A DNA stretch of 22,761 nt from an uncultured Sutterella sp. (GTDB taxonomy: Bacteria > Pseudomonadota > Gammaproteobacteria > Burkholderiales > Burkholderiaceae_F), in NCBI GenBank assembly GCA_905212345.1, contig CAJMEC010000028.1:1-22761 (forward strand). The letters run 5' to 3'. The notes under the pieces are model-generated. The model was not told the origin of the DNA. It searched no databases and saw only the letters and a program-made list of their open reading frames with translations. This document shows, piece after piece, positions 20,660 to 22,761 of the stretch. How positions within the stretch are numbered: position 1 is the stretch's first letter; each line of letters begins with the position of its first letter. Position numbers and translations under genes: made by a program.

Positions 20660-21424
20660 TTATTTTTTCAAAAAACGTCTGCCGTTTTCATCCGGTTGAC
20701 TGATAAGCCCTTCTTCTTGCATTGCTTCAAGCAACGCTTTAGCACGGGATTCATCAATACGAAGCCGATTTTGCATCGCGATGATGGTGCGTTTTTCATC
20801 CAAAACGAGGAGCGCTTTGGCGGCTCCCAAAAGTGCATCACCATTGTCCGTGAGGTCAAAACCCGCCGCTTCGAATGTTTCTCGGACACTGGCGCTCAGA
20901 CTTCTGATGTAATCGTCCGTGGTGTTTTTAGAAGGTGTCGGAAGAATCAACATTTGCGCATGTTCAAATTTTTGCTCAAGAGCTTTAAGTCTCATTGTTG
21001 TGATTCTTCGGGGAACGCCTCTCGCCTTACCAATTACTGCGGAGATTTTTTCCGATAACCCTTCTGTTGCCATCGCTTCGTAGAGATAGGCACTCAAAAC
21101 AAGAATCACTTTCGGGCGGCACTTTTCGATGGCTTCGACGATGCGGTCGGCATGTTGGGCGTAGTAGCGAACGGTCTGCGGGCCATGCAGATCGGCCGGA
21201 ACTGAATCACACCAGACAACTTCCGTTGTATGCGCTTCAAGCCAGGTCGGATTATGTGTGCTACCCGAAAGGGGAATGCCCCAAAGGGTAAACCACTTCA
21301 CTAAAGCATCACGGATTTTTCCCTGCTTAGCTCGAGGATCAAAGTAGTGCGATGGCAGTGGCCCCACAGCCCCTTGATCAGCAAGCGTGATAATGAGTAG
21401 TCCGCCTTCGGTGAGATGATCCAT
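20660..21424 (-). CDS. Hypothetical protein with C-terminal FtsK-gamma-like winged helix
   Basis: A 254-aa soluble protein. The last ~60 residues (LVLDEKRTIIAMQNRLRIDE, then RAKALLEAMQEEGLISQP) match the winged-helix pattern of the FtsK gamma domain, where it binds DNA. The N-terminal ~190 residues are not firmly recognised. The sequence LPSHYFDPRAKQGKIRDALV, a buried-strand VILVLSAYLYEAM, and the late LILPTPSKNTTDDYIRSLSA are loosely like the uracil-DNA glycosylase fold, but no canonical GQDPY-type active site is present. ATG (complement of 21422-21424) lies 2 nt after the stop of the activase gene and has AAAGGAC upstream, so the two are co-translated. DNA-related or regulatory activity is an inference from the winged helix alone. 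Confidence 0.7.
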   Translation of the reverse strand: MDHLTEGGLLIITLADQGAVGPLPSHYFDPRAKQGKIRDALVKWFTLWGIPLSGSTHNPTWLEAHTTEVVWCDSVPADLHGPQTVRYYAQHADRIVEAIEKCRPKVILVLSAYLYEAMATEGLSEKISAVIGKARGVPRRITTMRLKALEQKFEHAQMLILPTPSKNTTDDYIRSLSASVRETFEAAGFDLTDNGDALLGAAKALLVLDEKRTIIAMQNRLRIDESRAKALLEAMQEEGLISQPDENGRRFLKK

Positions 21425-21426
21425 TG

Positions 21427-22761
21427 TTACAGTCCTTTAGCGGCAGTACGCTTTGATTGGTTATCGCGAGCCTGGGCCATGAATAACTTTAAGCGGTTGC
21501 TGAAATTGGCGTGCGAAGTTCCCGCTTCAAAATCAATGGCGCACAAATTGGCGTTCGGATAAAGCTGCCTGAGAACTCGCATCACGCCTTTACCCGTAAT
21601 GTGATTGGGCAGGCAAGCAAAAGGCTGCAGACAGAGCACGTTGGGAGCGCCTGTTTCCAAAAATTCCACCATTTCAGCGGTAAGAAGCCAACCTTCGCCG
21701 GCTTGTTGGGCCGGTGACATAAGGCTGTTAAGACGCGCCAGATGTTCCTTTAGTGTTGGCATTGCTTTGAAACCTGCTTGGCATAGTGCTTCATTGGCTA
21801 TGCTTCTGAGGGATTCAAAATACTGCACAAAAAGGCCGGAGGTTAAAGCCCGCATCTTGGGGCCCTTGAACGCTTTAGCTTGGAAAATCGGGTCGTAGAG
21901 GCAATACAAAAGGAAGCTTGCAATATCGCCTAAACGCGGCTCAGCGCCTTCAGCAAAGAGTTCTTCCAAAATGTTGAGATTTGCCTGCGGGTGATACTTC
22001 AAAAGGATTTCGCCCACGATGCCAACCTGGGGTTTAGGTGTGTCTGTGCATTCAATAGCGGCAAATTCCCGAGCCATTTTCGAGGCATTGACTCGAAGCG
22101 CACTCTTACCTTTATCAATATCGCGGCAGGCAACCGCTTGCCATTTTTCTAAGAGCTTTTGAGCGCTGCCCGGTATTGTCTCGTAAGAGCGAGTTTTTAG
22201 ATAAAGCTTTTGCAACAAATCACCATAAAGCACCCCCAAGGCTATTCGGTTAATGCCCTTGAGTCCCAGCGGAAGGTGTTCCGTTCCGCTCACCTTCTGT
22301 GTCGAGATGGTGATAACGGGAAGCTCTTGCATGTCAAGGTCTTTGAGTGCCCATTTCAAGAGGGTGGCGTAGTTCGTTGCCCGACACGGGCCGCATGTCT
22401 GCGCCAGCAAAAGCGCGCTCGTTTGCTGATCGAAGTCTTTTGATAAAACGGCATCGAGCAACTGCCCGATGACAACAATGGCCGGATAACAGGCATCGTT
22501 ATTAACGTAGCGCAACCCCAACTGGATCGCCTCGGGGCGCACCTGAGGCAAGAGTTTGACATTAAAGCCTAAACTTTTCAGAGCGCTTTCAAGAATCGGG
22601 AAGTGGATCGGCGCCATTTGGGGCACGTAAATTGTTTTGACGGCCTTAAGATCCAAATTTTCCTTTTCCTTCGAACGGCCGTGCCAGACAATAGGTGACT
22701 CTTGAATGCCGGCATGCAAATCCCGTCTGTCTTTGACAGCGGCAAAAAGTGAGCGCAAGCG
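21427..22761 (-). CDS. 2-hydroxyacyl-CoA dehydratase activase-type protein, C-terminal fragment
   Basis: The frame stays open to the right edge (445 codons incl. stop), so the start lies outside the window; the apparent TTG start at 22758 is internal. The visible part resembles the C-terminal region of the very long activase proteins (BadF/BadG/BcrA/BcrD ATPase plus DUF2229 plus HgdB-like modules) of anaerobes. Signature segments are KTIYVPQMAPIHFPILESAL, VNNDACYPAIVVIGQL, LAQTCGPCRATNYATLLKWA, GIVGEILLKYHPQANLNILE, and near the end CLQPFACLPNHITGKGVMRV. The Cys residues (NNDACYP, TCGPC, LQPFACLP) are where Fe-S ligands are expected. In the family, an ATP-driven electron is passed to a radical dehydratase or reductase; this enzyme's partner is not in the window. 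Confidence 0.85.
   Translation of the reverse strand, partial: RLRSLFAAVKDRRDLHAGIQESPIVWHGRSKEKENLDLKAVKTIYVPQMAPIHFPILESALKSLGFNVKLLPQVRPEAIQLGLRYVNNDACYPAIVVIGQLLDAVLSKDFDQQTSALLLAQTCGPCRATNYATLLKWALKDLDMQELPVITISTQKVSGTEHLPLGLKGINRIALGVLYGDLLQKLYLKTRSYETIPGSAQKLLEKWQAVACRDIDKGKSALRVNASKMAREFAAIECTDTPKPQVGIVGEILLKYHPQANLNILEELFAEGAEPRLGDIASFLLYCLYDPIFQAKAFKGPKMRALTSGLFVQYFESLRSIANEALCQAGFKAMPTLKEHLARLNSLMSPAQQAGEGWLLTAEMVEFLETGAPNVLCLQPFACLPNHITGKGVMRVLRQLYPNANLCAIDFEAGTSHANFSNRLKLFMAQARDNQSKRTAAKGL

Overview
The window looks like chromosomal DNA of a gut-type, anaerobic or microaerophilic betaproteobacterium, most likely Sutterellaceae-like. This is an inference from gene content and protein flavour, with no database search behind it. 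The signs are a thrS-infC-rpmI-rplT block with betaproteobacterial-looking products, TRAP transport of organic anions, a radical 2-hydroxyacyl-CoA dehydratase-type activase, and amino-acid and peptide scavenging genes. No tRNA, rRNA, CRISPR array, intact insertion sequence or prophage gene was seen.

Layout. Positions 1-3640 are an A+T-rich accessory stretch: the 3' part of an AlbA/Schlafen-type ATP-binding regulator, a short broken coding remnant, a MATE exporter, and two HipB-like antitoxin genes. Each antitoxin gene has a palindromic operator, but neither has an intact HipA toxin. Positions 3630-6468 are a TRAP operon in the order dctP-dctM-dctQ. A hypothetical gene (6746-7621) meets a leftward permease/gamma-glutamyltransferase operon (10534-7708) at a shared terminator. 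Next come a membrane protein with a very basic tail (-), a DMT exporter (+), an M20 peptidase (-) and an iron-type alcohol dehydrogenase (+). Positions 15354-19016 hold the translation operon thrS-infC-rpmI-rplT. Then comes gltX (19190-20599), preceded by a cluster of DnaA-box-like sites. The right edge is a leftward pair: a CoA-dehydratase activase fragment followed by a small protein with a C-terminal winged helix.

The best find is upstream of thrS. A good sigma70-like promoter is followed by a Shine-Dalgarno, a 14-codon ORF MILSRNTLRTTTTR ending in four consecutive Thr codons, a hairpin that starts at the last Thr codon, a possible antiterminator pairing, and a strong intrinsic terminator just before thrS. 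This is the logic of the trp attenuator applied to threonyl-tRNA synthetase. It differs from the mechanisms known for thrS in E. coli (ThrRS binding its own mRNA) and in Bacillus (T-box). The same operon shows a rare ATA start for infC and a structured leader before rpmI, which may be the site of L20 autoregulation. All four genes of this operon may therefore be controlled by RNA-level feedback.

The metabolic genes suggest a cell living on organic acids, amino acids and gamma-glutamyl compounds: TRAP uptake, a gamma-glutamyltransferase-family enzyme without a visible signal peptide next to a permease, an M20 peptidase, and a drug/metabolite exporter.
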